36,086 nucleotides of DNA, taken from positions 1-36,086 of the IMG/VR virus record IMGVR_UViG_3300025000_000269, one strand, 5' to 3'. Every line of letters starts with the position of its first letter. Position 1 is the stretch's first letter. The notes beneath the pieces were generated by a model. That model was not told the DNA's origin, ran no database searches, and saw only the letters and a list, made by a program, of their open reading frames with translations. Positions 6,805-14,177 of this stretch are shown here, in pieces. The position numbers were made by a program, and so were the translations under genes. Origin of the DNA: a virus.

Positions 6805-7197
6805 ATGGAAGTGGCGGAAAAAGCAAGAATGATTCTGGTGAGATTGAGCGCTATCCAGCCGGCGGTGAGCGTGGCGGGAATGGAAGCGGAAGCGTCGATT
6901 ATCGGCGAAATAAAAAACGATCTGCGGGCTCTGATGGCAGGCTCTACACTGCTGCCAACCGTTGCCGAGTCGGTTCTGTCGGCGAGCCGTGAAGATCTAA
7001 AAAATTGCGCTGCGGAGTTGCGCGGGTCACTGAACAGGCTGGCGACCTGCATGATGGTCTGCGAGCAGCGCGGGCAGCAAGACCAGATCGACAGGATGAT
7101 CAATATCACCAGGATCGCGGCCGAGATGTTTGTCGCTCGGGCAGGCGATTATCTGGGTTCGAAGGAATCCTTTCAAACTTTGTTTAAAGAGGATTGA
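6805..7197 (+). CDS. Hypothetical helical early protein
   Basis: This 130-aa protein starts at ATG 6805, five bases after the preceding stop region, with AGGGGG about 8 bases upstream. The sequence is almost entirely helical, with alternating hydrophobic and charged residues (EVAEKARMILVRLSAI; LKNCAAELRGSLNRLATCMMVC), and ends in FKED. No catalytic motif, membrane segment or named family is recognised. It sits between the HTH protein and the DUF3164 protein in the early operon, so a role in replication or host takeover is possible, but nothing in the sequence shows it. Confidence 0.65.
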   Translation: MEVAEKARMILVRLSAIQPAVSVAGMEAEASIIGEIKNDLRALMAGSTLLPTVAESVLSASREDLKNCAAELRGSLNRLATCMMVCEQRGQQDQIDRMINITRIAAEMFVARAGDYLGSKESFQTLFKED

Positions 7198-7198
7198 T

Positions 7199-7813
7199 AT
7201 GGCGCGTAAGGATGAATCCGGCCGCTGGATCGACGCCAAAGGCGATCCTATCCCGGCTAAGTATGTTGACCCTGTAGCCAAGAAACGTGATGCCATGGTT
7301 GAGAAGCTGCACCGGCTGGCGTTGCAAGAGCAGGACCGGCTGAGAAAATTCAAGGAACTGGTGCGTAACGATATCACCAAATATCTGGACTGGCTGGCGA
7401 CAACCAACGGCGAAGAGGCTTTGAATCCTGGCGGAAATTACAACCTCGACACCTTCTCCGGTAACCTGCGGATTTCGGTCAAGGTCAATAAGGTCATCGT
7501 CTTCGACGAGCGGCTGCAGCTGGCCAAGCAAAAGATTGACCGGTGTGCGGAGGAATGGAGCGTCGGAGCAAACGAAAACCTGCAGGTGGTTGTCTCTCAT
7601 GCCTTTATCCAGGACAAAAAAGGGAATGTCGACACCGGCCGGATACTCGGCCTGCGCACCTGGAAGATCAAGGATCCGGAGTGGAAGGCGGCGATGGATC
7701 TGATCACCGAGGCCATCACCATCACCGGCACAAGGGAATACCTGATTTTCCAGGTTAAGAAAGACAAGGATTCCGAGTGGCAGACAATCAGGCTCGACCT
7801 GGCGGGGGTGTGA
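7199..7813 (+). CDS. DUF3164 family protein
   Basis: This 204-aa protein matches the DUF3164 family by its opening (RWIDAKGDPIPAKYVDP), a long helix at about 25-60, and a conserved-looking YNLDTFSGNLRISVKVNKVI segment, then LRTWKIKDPEWKAAMDLI near the C-terminus. Proteins of this family are found in the early region of many Mu-like phages between the transposition genes and GemA; their biochemical function is unknown. The ATG at 7199 follows GAGG and sits next to the previous stop (TGATATGG). Its stop overlaps the next start in an ATGA-type junction at 7811-7815. Confidence 0.8.
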   Translation: MARKDESGRWIDAKGDPIPAKYVDPVAKKRDAMVEKLHRLALQEQDRLRKFKELVRNDITKYLDWLATTNGEEALNPGGNYNLDTFSGNLRISVKVNKVIVFDERLQLAKQKIDRCAEEWSVGANENLQVVVSHAFIQDKKGNVDTGRILGLRTWKIKDPEWKAAMDLITEAITITGTREYLIFQVKKDKDSEWQTIRLDLAGV

Positions 7814-8025
7814 TGGACAGAAATCAGACGACGGAGGCCAAAGGGCAGATTGTCAGACGGACGGCGTTTATTACCTCCGTCTGTACTTTTGCGCTTTGCC
7901 CTATCGAATGCGTGTGCGTGAGCATGACCGATCCGGAGCAAAAGAAGGTCAAATGCGGGCACTATAAAGGGTCGCGGACTGATGATACCGGGTCTGTTGT
8001 TAAGTGTGGATATCAAGGGGAATGA
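7813..8025 (+). CDS. Small Cys-rich protein, possible zinc binder
   Basis: This 70-aa protein begins at ATG 7813, overlapping the preceding stop. It has six cysteines in two groups: VCTFALCPIECVCVS in the middle, then KCGHY and KCGYQ near the C-terminus, a pattern compatible with one zinc site. No family is recognised. It belongs to a run of tiny early genes with cysteine pairs (7813-9465). The stop overlaps the next gene's candidate starts. Confidence 0.55.
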   Translation: MDRNQTTEAKGQIVRRTAFITSVCTFALCPIECVCVSMTDPEQKKVKCGHYKGSRTDDTGSVVKCGYQGE

Positions 8026-8027
8026 TG

Positions 8028-8255
8028 ATGGATAAGCAAAAACTCTACTCAGCGCTGAGGAATTTGGCGGATGCACTCGACCTTGACTCGGGTAATTCGT
8101 CTCCGGAAGAACTGGCAGATGTCCGTGACGGAGCGGAATTGATCCGCGTTTTAGCCAGGATCGTGAAAGGGAGAAGTATTGAACAAGCCTTCGGCTCTCC
8201 AGGAGATTGGGGGCACGACACTCCGATAGGTGATGCCCTCGCAAGCAGGGGATAA
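8028..8255 (+). CDS. Small acidic hypothetical protein
   Basis: This protein has 75 aa from ATG 8028. Two other in-phase ATGs (8022 is out of frame; 8025 is in frame) lie immediately upstream, and 8028 is preferred because AAGGGG ends seven bases before it. The sequence is helical and acidic (LYSALRNLADALDLD, then SSPEELADVRDGAELIRVLARIV). No motif gives a function. It is followed by an 80-base gap holding two tandem hairpins. Confidence 0.55.
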   Translation: MDKQKLYSALRNLADALDLDSGNSSPEELADVRDGAELIRVLARIVKGRSIEQAFGSPGDWGHDTPIGDALASRG

Positions 8256-8264
8256 AAGGCGAAA

Positions 8265-8303
8265 CCCCGGCCAGTCCGGGGTCATCGGCGGGTGGTTCCG
8301 CCG
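8265..8303 (+). other. Two tandem GC-rich hairpins
   Basis: Hairpin 1 is CCCCGG (8265-8270), loop CCAGT, CCGGGG (8276-8281). Hairpin 2 is CGGCGG (8286-8291), six-base loop, CCGCCG (8298-8303), and can be extended by a U-G and an A-U pair. Both lie in the 80-bp gap between two small genes. There is no T-run, so a mRNA-processing or attenuation role is more likely than simple termination. Confidence 0.6.
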
Positions 8304-8335
8304 GTCTGATGAGCAGCCAAAAACGGAGGCAGATA

Positions 8336-8506
8336 ATGAAAGAGGAATTGAAACCACAGCCAGGAAAAGACGTAGAGGTCGAGCTTCCCGGCTGCATCGC
8401 CTACCCAGCCGGCGAAGGTTGCCCGATCGAGTGGTGCAGAACCAATCGCGGTGACTGGTGCAAGGACTATCGCACCGGCCGCGTCTGTGAGTGGAAGCGG
8501 ATATGA
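8336..8506 (+). CDS. Small hypothetical protein with four cysteines
   Basis: This 56-aa protein starts at ATG 8336 with GGAGG six bases upstream. An in-frame upstream ATG (8309) lies within the hairpin region and lacks a ribosome site. Cysteines occur in GCIAY, GCPIEWC and WCKDY, with another in RVCEW, so a small metal-binding fold is possible. Its last codons overlap the next start (ATGA at 8503). Unknown function. Confidence 0.55.
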   Translation: MKEELKPQPGKDVEVELPGCIAYPAGEGCPIEWCRTNRGDWCKDYRTGRVCEWKRI

Positions 8507-9048
8507 ACGGCACCTGTCAAACCTGCGGCACAACCGCACCGATCGAGTGGTTCCTCTCCGAGACCGAGCACCGGCAGATCTGCGCCGTCCTGGTCGAGCT
8601 GCCGAAGGATGTCCAGGCGGTGGTCTTTCACTACCTCGCCCTCTTCAAACCAGTGACCGGCAAGGCCATCCAGGCGAAAAAGGCGAACAGGATCCTTGCC
8701 GAAATTAAGCAGCTGGTCGCCGCCGGGCACGTCCAGATCGACCGCAAGGTTGCCCGCCCCTGCCCGCCCAGGATCTGGGCACAGGCCATGGAACAGATGG
8801 TCGAGCGGCGGGATCGGCTCAGCCTGCCGATGCCGAACCACAATTACCTCAAATCAATCGCCTGGGATCTGGCCGATCATGCCGACGCGAAGGCGGAACA
8901 AACCCGCCAACCTGTATCCCGTACCGTGAGCAGCAACAGAACACCGGAAGCGCTGATGAGCCCGCTCAACCAGTACATCCAGGGTGTCCGGGACACTAAG
9001 CCGACAGACGAGGAAATGGCCGAATGGAAGCAAAAACAGCTGAGATAA
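8503..9048 (+). CDS. Early protein with N-terminal CxxC, function unknown
   Basis: This 181-aa protein starts at ATG 8503, which overlaps the upstream stop; a second in-frame ATG at 8491 is possible. The N-terminus has CQTCG, a half zinc knuckle. A helical domain at about 15-110 includes LPKDVQAVVFHYLALFKP and a block RPCPPRIWAQAMEQMVERRDRL that recurs in early proteins of Mu-like phages as I remember them. The C-terminus is polar with a PTDEEMAEWK motif. A DNA-replication or primosome-like role is sometimes guessed for such proteins but nothing here proves it. The stop overlaps the start of a tiny gene (TAATG). Confidence 0.6.
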   Translation: MNGTCQTCGTTAPIEWFLSETEHRQICAVLVELPKDVQAVVFHYLALFKPVTGKAIQAKKANRILAEIKQLVAAGHVQIDRKVARPCPPRIWAQAMEQMVERRDRLSLPMPNHNYLKSIAWDLADHADAKAEQTRQPVSRTVSSNRTPEALMSPLNQYIQGVRDTKPTDEEMAEWKQKQLR

Positions 9049-9182
9049 TGTGCGGCGGCTGCGGGGTTCTGATCCCCAGTATTGATAGCCTTTGTGAGAA
9101 GTGCCGAGAGGAGTTGCTTTCCGGAAAGACGGCTTGGGTGAACGAAACGAAAAATGAGAAGAAACTAGTATCAACATTTTGA
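9048..9182 (+). CDS. Tiny zinc-ribbon-like protein
   Basis: This 44-aa open reading frame begins at an overlapping TAATG junction. It has two CxxC pairs, Cys2-GG-Cys5 and Cys16-EK-Cys19, the layout of a minimal zinc ribbon, followed by a charged tail. The arrangement and the tight coupling to the previous gene make it credible despite its size. Mu-like phages often carry such mini zinc proteins in the early region. Function unknown. Confidence 0.5.
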   Translation: MCGGCGVLIPSIDSLCEKCREELLSGKTAWVNETKNEKKLVSTF

Positions 9183-9204
9183 AAACCTGAAAATAGGATG
9201 GATT

Positions 9205-9465
9205 ATGTGCGATTGCAGAAAGGTGCTTGAAGAAAAATTGCTGGCAAAAGTTCAGGAGATGCGACCGGATGCGATAAACATCACAGGGAGCCTGGCTGGT
9301 TACGGATTTATTATCAAAAACAACAAGATGACTTCGAGGCCGACAACAACCTTCGATATCTCATACACCCACAAACTGAAGAACGGGAAAGAGAAGTTGA
9401 AGAAAGAAAAGGTGAGTATTGCCCTGTCCCACTGCCCTCATTGCGGCGAGAAAGTGGCTGACTGA
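9205..9465 (+). CDS. Small protein with N- and C-terminal cysteine pairs
   Basis: This 86-aa protein opens with MCDCRKVLEEKL and closes with HCPHCGEKVAD, so a CxC and a CxxC could come together as a zinc site. Between them is a beta-rich section (ITGSLAGYGFIIKNN, then FDISYTHKL) and a lysine-rich turn. Similar small proteins occur in many phage early regions without a known role. AGGA precedes the ATG by about six bases. GC content is lower than in the flanking genes. Confidence 0.6.
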   Translation: MCDCRKVLEEKLLAKVQEMRPDAINITGSLAGYGFIIKNNKMTSRPTTTFDISYTHKLKNGKEKLKKEKVSIALSHCPHCGEKVAD

Positions 9466-9496
9466 TATCGAAACAATATATTGAAGAGCCTCGAAC

Positions 9497-9916
9497 ATGC
9501 CACCGACAGCCCTGCAAAATAAGAAGATCCATCTGGCCAAAAACCAGCTTGGCCTGACCGACGATATTTACCGGGATATCCTCCAGACCAATTTCAAGGT
9601 GGCATCCTCGACAAAGCTATCGCCGTTTCAGGCTGACAAGCTGCTCGATATCTTCAAGGCCAAGGGCTGGAAGGCCAAAGCGTCGAAGAAGAATTCACCG
9701 AAATACGACGATGCCTCGCACCGCAAGATCGTGGCCATGTGGATCACCATGGCCGATGCCGGCGTGATCCGCAACCGCAGCGACAAAGCCCTGCAGGCCT
9801 ACGTCAAGCGGATGGTCAAGATCGACAACCTGAAATGGTGCGACGGCGAGGATTGCCGCATCCTGATCGAGAGCCTGAAGTCCTGGGGCCTTCGCGAAGG
9901 CGTGGACTTTGACTAA
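9497..9916 (+). CDS. gemA: GemA-like regulatory protein (Mu gp16 family)
   Basis: This 139-aa protein matches the GemA/DUF1018 family: an N-terminal block NKKIHLAKNQLGLTDDIYRDIL, then SPFQADKLLDIFKAKGWK, and a C-terminal block with KIVAMWITMADAGVI and LKWCDGEDCRILIESLKSWG. In Mu, GemA modulates host gene expression and DNA gyrase-linked functions and is made early with Mor. It sits immediately upstream of the Mor gene, as in Mu. The ribosome site is weak (GAG only). The assignment by motif and context is strong; the biochemical role is poorly known in the family itself. Confidence 0.85.
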   Translation: MPPTALQNKKIHLAKNQLGLTDDIYRDILQTNFKVASSTKLSPFQADKLLDIFKAKGWKAKASKKNSPKYDDASHRKIVAMWITMADAGVIRNRSDKALQAYVKRMVKIDNLKWCDGEDCRILIESLKSWGLREGVDFD

Positions 9917-9919
9917 GGA

Positions 9920-9929
9920 AAGGAGGTGA
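9920..9929 (+). promoter_or_regulatory. Near-perfect Shine-Dalgarno before mor
   Basis: AAGGAGGTGA is fully complementary to the 3' end of 16S rRNA and sits just before the ATG at 9933. It suggests very efficient translation of the late activator. Confidence 0.7.
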
Positions 9930-9932
9930 CCT

Positions 9933-10277
9933 ATGGACGATCTGACCAAACTCCCCGCCGAATTCCTGCCGCAAGCCAACGAGCTTCCCGGTGAGCTGTC
10001 TCAGCTTGCGCGGGAAATATCGTCTGTGCTCGGGCCTGAAATGGCGGTGCGGATCACCCTGCTGCTTGAGCAGCGGTACCGGGGCACGTCCGTCTATTTC
10101 CACAACGCCGATGCGATCAGGCGGCGGGTGCGCGATCGGCGGATCGTCGAGCGGTTCAACGCCGGGGAGAGGGCTGACGATATCGCCAGATCGGTCGGGA
10201 TGTCATCCCGGCATGTGTGGAATATCCTGGGCCGCGAGCCGGTTGTCGAGGATAACCGGCAGCTGAAACTTTTTTAA
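9933..10277 (+). CDS. mor: Mor family middle/late transcription activator
   Basis: This 114-aa protein has the Mor layout: an N-terminal dimerisation helix bundle (LPGELSQLAREISSVLG, then AVRITLLLEQRYRGTSVYF) and a C-terminal helix-turn-helix (RDRRIVERFNAGERADDIARSVGMSSRHVWNIL). Mor-type activators bind a dyad overlapping the -35 region of their promoters, which lack a good -35 box. A suitable dyad is seen at 14515-14536 upstream of the lysis genes. No second activator (Mu C) was found, so Mor may drive the late operon directly. The ribosome site is a perfect AAGGAGGTGA. Confidence 0.88.
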   Translation: MDDLTKLPAEFLPQANELPGELSQLAREISSVLGPEMAVRITLLLEQRYRGTSVYFHNADAIRRRVRDRRIVERFNAGERADDIARSVGMSSRHVWNILGREPVVEDNRQLKLF

Positions 10278-10291
10278 GGAAAACGACCTGC

Positions 10292-10492
10292 ATGGCAGAT
10301 AACAGCATTCCCTTTGAGGCGATCGATGAGGCCCGTAACGCCCTTGTCGATCGCTATTTTGTTATGAAAACCAACCTGGAACAACCAAGTGCCATCGCCT
10401 TTTTTCACAGGAGAAGGACGGAGGTGCGAGTGTTGAAAATCGAGCAGTTTCTAACAGAGCTTGATGCATGGCTGAAGGAGGTGCGAGGATGA
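10292..10492 (+). CDS. Small hypothetical protein upstream of the recombinase
   Basis: This 66-aa helical protein contains FEAIDEARNALVDRYFVM and ends KIEQFLTELDAWLKEVRG. It starts 14 bases after mor (AAGGA upstream) and overlaps the recombinase start by four bases (ATGA at 10489). It may be an accessory partner of the recombinase, such as a small directionality or stability factor, but only the coupling suggests that. No motif recognised. Confidence 0.5.
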   Translation: MADNSIPFEAIDEARNALVDRYFVMKTNLEQPSAIAFFHRRRTEVRVLKIEQFLTELDAWLKEVRG

Positions 10493-11334
10493 ATATCACT
10501 GTGGATAAAGGGGTAAAAGCCTACATGGATTATCACCGGGCGAACTCCAGACCAAACACGATCAGAGGGTTTTCTTTCACGCTCGAGAAATTCCGGGACC
10601 TGTTTACCGGTATAGACATCGCGGCGGTGAAGGAAGACGATGTCGCTACCTTTCTCGAGATCCTTACCAATGGTTTGTCGGCGTCGACGAAAAGCAACAG
10701 GGTCAGCCACCTCTCCGCCTTTTTCAATTTTCTAAGAGATGTCTTCGATCTCGACTTCACCAACCCCTGTAGCAGAGGGATCATCAAGAAGCTTTACAAA
10801 AGGCCGCGCTGCGTGTCTCCAGAGCTGCTCGATAAAGAGGTAATCGACGAGATCATCTACCGGTCAAGCGGCCGTGATCGCTTGATGCTCGAATTAATGG
10901 GCAGGGCGGCAATGAGGGTCGGCGAGGTGCTTAGCATAAGGCCGAAGGATCTGAATGTCGAGGTGGCCACGATTTCGATAGAGCAGCCGAAGTCCGGGCG
11001 TCAGGGTGAAGTAGTGTATCTCCCCAAGAAAATGATGCACCGGCTCGACGGCTATGTTCGGTCTAATAAGATCATGGCCAGTGACAGAATCTTTCCGGTT
11101 TCATACTCAACGGCGCACCGGATGGTGAAGCGGCATGGGCAATCCGTCGGCGTCGAACTCCGGCCGCATGATCTCAGGCGTCACGCCGCGACCCAGGCCT
11201 CCAGGGCCGGAATGCCGCTGGAGATGATAAGCAAGATTCTTCTTCGGCACGCCGATTTGAAAACGACTCAGATTTACCTCGGCCAGGTGAGCGTTGCCGA
11301 GGCAAACAGGATGATTGAGTCGTTCCTTGGGTGA
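10489..11334 (+). CDS. Tyrosine recombinase/integrase
   Basis: This 281-aa protein is a complete tyrosine recombinase. Residues 1-95 are the SAM-like core-binding domain (YHRANSRPNTIRGFSFTLEKF). The catalytic residues are all visible: Arg143 (AMRVGEV), Lys168 (PKSGR), His227 and Arg230 (PHDLRRH), His254 (LLRHAD) and the nucleophile Tyr263 (QIYLG). AAGGAGG lies before ATG 10489. The domain is like XerC/D and phage integrases, slightly short. A phage that integrates by transposition has no evident need for it. It lies between Mor and a tail-protein cassette of different base composition, so resolution of cointegrates, inversion or exchange of the cassette are possible roles. It could also be an ordinary member of this phage clade. 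Confidence 0.9.
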   Translation: MNITVDKGVKAYMDYHRANSRPNTIRGFSFTLEKFRDLFTGIDIAAVKEDDVATFLEILTNGLSASTKSNRVSHLSAFFNFLRDVFDLDFTNPCSRGIIKKLYKRPRCVSPELLDKEVIDEIIYRSSGRDRLMLELMGRAAMRVGEVLSIRPKDLNVEVATISIEQPKSGRQGEVVYLPKKMMHRLDGYVRSNKIMASDRIFPVSYSTAHRMVKRHGQSVGVELRPHDLRRHAATQASRAGMPLEMISKILLRHADLKTTQIYLGQVSVAEANRMIESFLG

Positions 11335-11337
11335 CGA

Positions 11338-11349
11338 GTACTGAAATGG
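11338..11349 (+). repeat. Short direct repeat at the left edge of the tail cassette
   Basis: GTACTGAAATGG begins four bases after the recombinase stop; GTACTGAAAATGG occurs at 14165-14177 just after the tailspike gene, one base longer. GGTACTGAAATA is also at 12239-12250 within the middle gene, so chance is possible. Confidence 0.3.
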
Positions 11350-11439
11350 TTCAGATGAATTTTGTTGACGAAGCGGGCTATCTTCACGAGTTGGAGATGG
11401 TCCGTTTCTTTTTTTAAGGCAGTTTTTAAGGAGGTTCAA

Positions 11440-11796
11440 ATGGTAGATAAAATCGGCGAGCCCAGTGGGCATATAGGCACCGGCAGCACCTTGCTGCTCA
11501 AGGATCTTGTTCCGTTGGCCAATGGAGCAACCCGCGCGTCTGACCCAATCAACACGAGCATGTGCGGCAAGATCGGCATCGACATCAAGGCCGACAAGGC
11601 CTGCACGGTAAAGATCGTCAGGCTGCCGGATGGCGTGACTGCCGGGGAGGTGTCCGATGTCGGCTCTGTCGTGGCCGGCACTCCCGCTTTTTTCCTCTAC
11701 TCCAGCCTGCTCTGCCCGGCCATCAAGGTGGTAGTTGAGAATACCGGCGGGGCAGACATGGCCGCATTTTCCATGTACGTGCGCGGAGGGGCGTGA
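11440..11796 (+). CDS. Putative small virion protein of the tail cassette
   Basis: This 118-aa protein has a strong AAGGAGG site and ATG at 11440. It is beta-rich, with repeated Val/Ile/Gly strands (KACTVKIVRLPDGV; CPAIKVVVENTGGADMAAFSMYV), and lacks charged helices, so it resembles small tail or fibre proteins. No family recognised. Its stop overlaps the next start (TGATG), placing it first in a three-gene unit with the two following tail-type proteins. GC content is still phage-typical here and falls from about 11930. Confidence 0.5.
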   Translation: MVDKIGEPSGHIGTGSTLLLKDLVPLANGATRASDPINTSMCGKIGIDIKADKACTVKIVRLPDGVTAGEVSDVGSVVAGTPAFFLYSSLLCPAIKVVVENTGGADMAAFSMYVRGGA

Positions 11797-12590
11797 TGGA
11801 ACTGCTGGCGCCGACGAAAAACCTGCAACGCTACAGCGTGCAGGCGATCGAGGAGCTGTTCCCCGAGCTGCACGGCTGGGGCAATGCGGTACACCTGAAC
11901 GAAAGCGGCGTGCCTGGCGATCCGATAGCCTTGTGGCTTTATAAGAATGGTGTTCTGCAGCCAGATTCTATCAGCGAATTAAGCATCACGCTCACGACCG
12001 GGACCGCCGCCGATCTCATGCATGCGTCATGGGCGTTCCCCGCCACTGAGGTAATGCTCGCTCTCGATGCATTAGAGGGTGTGGACATGTTTTTTGATTC
12101 CGGCAACGCCATGGCTCCGATAGTGCGCTTTGGCTATCAGTGGTATGCCCTGCTCAATACTTCGTTTGTGTGGGTTGGTCACAGAGGCATAGCCGGTTTT
12201 TTAGAAACCAAAGCTGCAAACGCTTCTCAAATTCAGCGGGTACTGAAATACGCTACCGACAGGATAGAACTATATTCTGGTGTGGTTTCTGGATTTATAG
12301 AAGACGGAAGCGCTTCAGGGACATTAACGCCAGCGGACGGAACATTTACTACTGAGTGGATCGCTGTTTCGCCTAGTTGCAATTATTTAATGGCGTCGCC
12401 TGGCGGCAATAGACGGAGAATCCAATTTAAAACGGCCGGGGGGGCTATATCGTACATCGGTTCACAGTCCACAGATGCTAACCCATATCCGTGTGAAATC
12501 CAGACAGCATTAGATACTGAATTCATGAGAATATATGTCTCTAATGATGGGAATTATGGGTCAATATCTATTCAGCAATTAATAGCATGA
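11796..12590 (+). CDS. Putative tail fibre or tail-associated protein
   Basis: This 264-aa protein begins at ATG 11796 with GGAGGGG upstream. The first 100 residues (ALWLYKNGVLQPDSISELSI) look like a structural or attachment domain; the C-terminal 90 residues (SGFIEDGSASGTLTPADG; IYVSNDGNYGSISIQQL) form a beta-sandwich pattern, possibly carbohydrate-binding. Codon use becomes AT-richer within the gene, from roughly 11930. The end overlaps the tailspike start at 12587 by four bases, consistent with a complex of the two. No homolog named. Confidence 0.5.
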   Translation: MELLAPTKNLQRYSVQAIEELFPELHGWGNAVHLNESGVPGDPIALWLYKNGVLQPDSISELSITLTTGTAADLMHASWAFPATEVMLALDALEGVDMFFDSGNAMAPIVRFGYQWYALLNTSFVWVGHRGIAGFLETKAANASQIQRVLKYATDRIELYSGVVSGFIEDGSASGTLTPADGTFTTEWIAVSPSCNYLMASPGGNRRRIQFKTAGGAISYIGSQSTDANPYPCEIQTALDTEFMRIYVSNDGNYGSISIQQLIA

Positions 12591-14137
12591 TACCATTGTA
12601 CTCATCACGATCGCTTGCTGTGTGTGCCATGACACCCCAAATGTTTGGTGGGGCTGGCGATGGAGTTACAGATGATACGATCAGTTGCCAGAAAGCATGG
12701 GATGCACTGGCCAATAGGGGTGGTGGAGTTTTACTTATCCAGGGTGATTTTCTGTGCAATCTTGTTGGCTATAAAAGCCAAGGCGTGTCTATCCAGGGGT
12801 GTGGCCTTAGTTCGTCGTTGTCTTCATATTCAGCCAACGATTTTGCTGTGCGAATTGAATCTGACTCTATCAACAGCGCATACCCAATAACCTTTGTGCG
12901 AGACGTTGTACTCAAGGACAACACCGGGGCTAAAAACAAACACGGTTTATACGCCAATATCGGCAATGGTCTATATCTTGATAATATATTTTTTCAGGAT
13001 CTCGGGGTAGGCTTATTTAAAAACGCTACTTACGGCGGGCATCATAACCGACTGAGATTTATCAACAACTATATCGGAGCATTTTTTACTACAGTTAAGG
13101 GTGATAATTGTCTGGTTGAGGGTGTCAATAATCAAAATATTATGGTCAGTGAGGCTGGCTCAGACAGCCACCCAGGGTTTCAACATTTTAATGATTGCTG
13201 GTGGACTAGTGGCACGGATATCGGAGTTTATTTTGAGCAGCCTGACAATATTTACCAGAGAGAGTCTGCGTTAAATTTTCAAGGTGGGCTGATTGCCACT
13301 TCCGGCCCTGGACTGGTGTTTACCGGAGAACAAACAAACCACAATGTCTGCATAAATCAGATGTGGTTTGAAGGGTCGCTAATGTCAAAAAGCGTAAGGG
13401 GTATGTATTTGCCCGCCAGATATATTTATTCGGAATGTGCTGACCTGGCTATATCCAACTCAACAATCTCAGATATTGAAATAAAGAATAAGGTGATTTG
13501 TTGCCTGGACAATTGCACCCTGGGTGGGAATTACATTTCATCAGGTCGCTCTATGTTCTTCGGAAGAAATTGCATAGGTGACGACATTAACGTCGATTTT
13601 CATATTGACGGTGGAAAAAACTACACAGACTCCAGAGAGTTTTGTTTTCTGACTGTGCCAAAAACAAATATTGGAAAATCGTTTGCCGCAAGTCTGGTTG
13701 CATCAAATACATGCTTGCCAGGGAGCGTATTGCCAACGGGATGGGGCCAACTAGCCTCAGACGGAATATTCCCAATCTCTGGTTGTATTGCCAATACCAT
13801 TGCCGCTCAGTCAAGCTCCAGGGTCGCGGCTGACCTTGACGCTACTTCCGGAAAAATATTTATCCTTACGTTTGCGATAAAAAACACTGCCGCAGAAACG
13901 AGTGATGGGTATATCTCTTTCCCCTCTGGTGCTGGGAAATTCGTGCTCACAAACAAGTGGAAAAGTTTTTGCATTATATGCTCGTCAGCGGGCGTACCGT
14001 CAACGGAGATTTGGTACAGCAACACTACATCAGCTGAACAGTGTATCAGGATCAGTGGATTCCAGCTGTTGGCGTTTGATAATTATACCGATGCTAATGC
14101 GGCAGTCAGATCTGAGTCATTCAGTGTGGCTGATTGA
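12587..14137 (+). CDS. Tailspike-like protein, pectate-lyase/beta-helix fold
   Basis: This 516-aa protein contains an N-terminal motif typical of tailspikes and polygalacturonase-like proteins: GAGDGVTDDTISCQKAWDAL, followed by GGGVLLIQGDFL (about residues 22-55), the start of a right-handed beta-helix. Short strand-turn repeats continue to about residue 340, and a beta-sandwich C-terminal domain follows (GKIFILTFAIKNTAAETSDG; FQLLAFDNYTDANA). Such proteins bind and often cut surface polysaccharides. Active-site residues cannot be assigned by eye. It is AT-richer than most of the phage, suggesting recent acquisition. It lies far from the tail genes at 25-34 kb, next to a tyrosine recombinase gene. 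Confidence 0.75.
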   Translation: MIPLYSSRSLAVCAMTPQMFGGAGDGVTDDTISCQKAWDALANRGGGVLLIQGDFLCNLVGYKSQGVSIQGCGLSSSLSSYSANDFAVRIESDSINSAYPITFVRDVVLKDNTGAKNKHGLYANIGNGLYLDNIFFQDLGVGLFKNATYGGHHNRLRFINNYIGAFFTTVKGDNCLVEGVNNQNIMVSEAGSDSHPGFQHFNDCWWTSGTDIGVYFEQPDNIYQRESALNFQGGLIATSGPGLVFTGEQTNHNVCINQMWFEGSLMSKSVRGMYLPARYIYSECADLAISNSTISDIEIKNKVICCLDNCTLGGNYISSGRSMFFGRNCIGDDINVDFHIDGGKNYTDSREFCFLTVPKTNIGKSFAASLVASNTCLPGSVLPTGWGQLASDGIFPISGCIANTIAAQSSSRVAADLDATSGKIFILTFAIKNTAAETSDGYISFPSGAGKFVLTNKWKSFCIICSSAGVPSTEIWYSNTTSAEQCIRISGFQLLAFDNYTDANAAVRSESFSVAD

Positions 14138-14164
14138 TTAGAAACTATTATCGGTCTTTGGCCG

Positions 14165-14177
14165 GTACTGAAAATGG
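14165..14177 (+). repeat. Short direct repeat at the right edge of the tail cassette
   Basis: GTACTGAAAATGG, a one-base variant of the copy at 11338-11349. Together they bracket the three-gene cassette. Confidence 0.3.

Noticed and set aside
11346-11417. 23-codon frame between the recombinase and the 118-aa gene
   Set aside because: It is very short, has no Shine-Dalgarno, and ends in a Phe run from a T-tract; nothing supports translation.
10489-14177. Diversity-generating retroelement acting on the tailspike
   Set aside because: No reverse transcriptase frame or template/variable repeat pair was seen; only a tyrosine recombinase is present.
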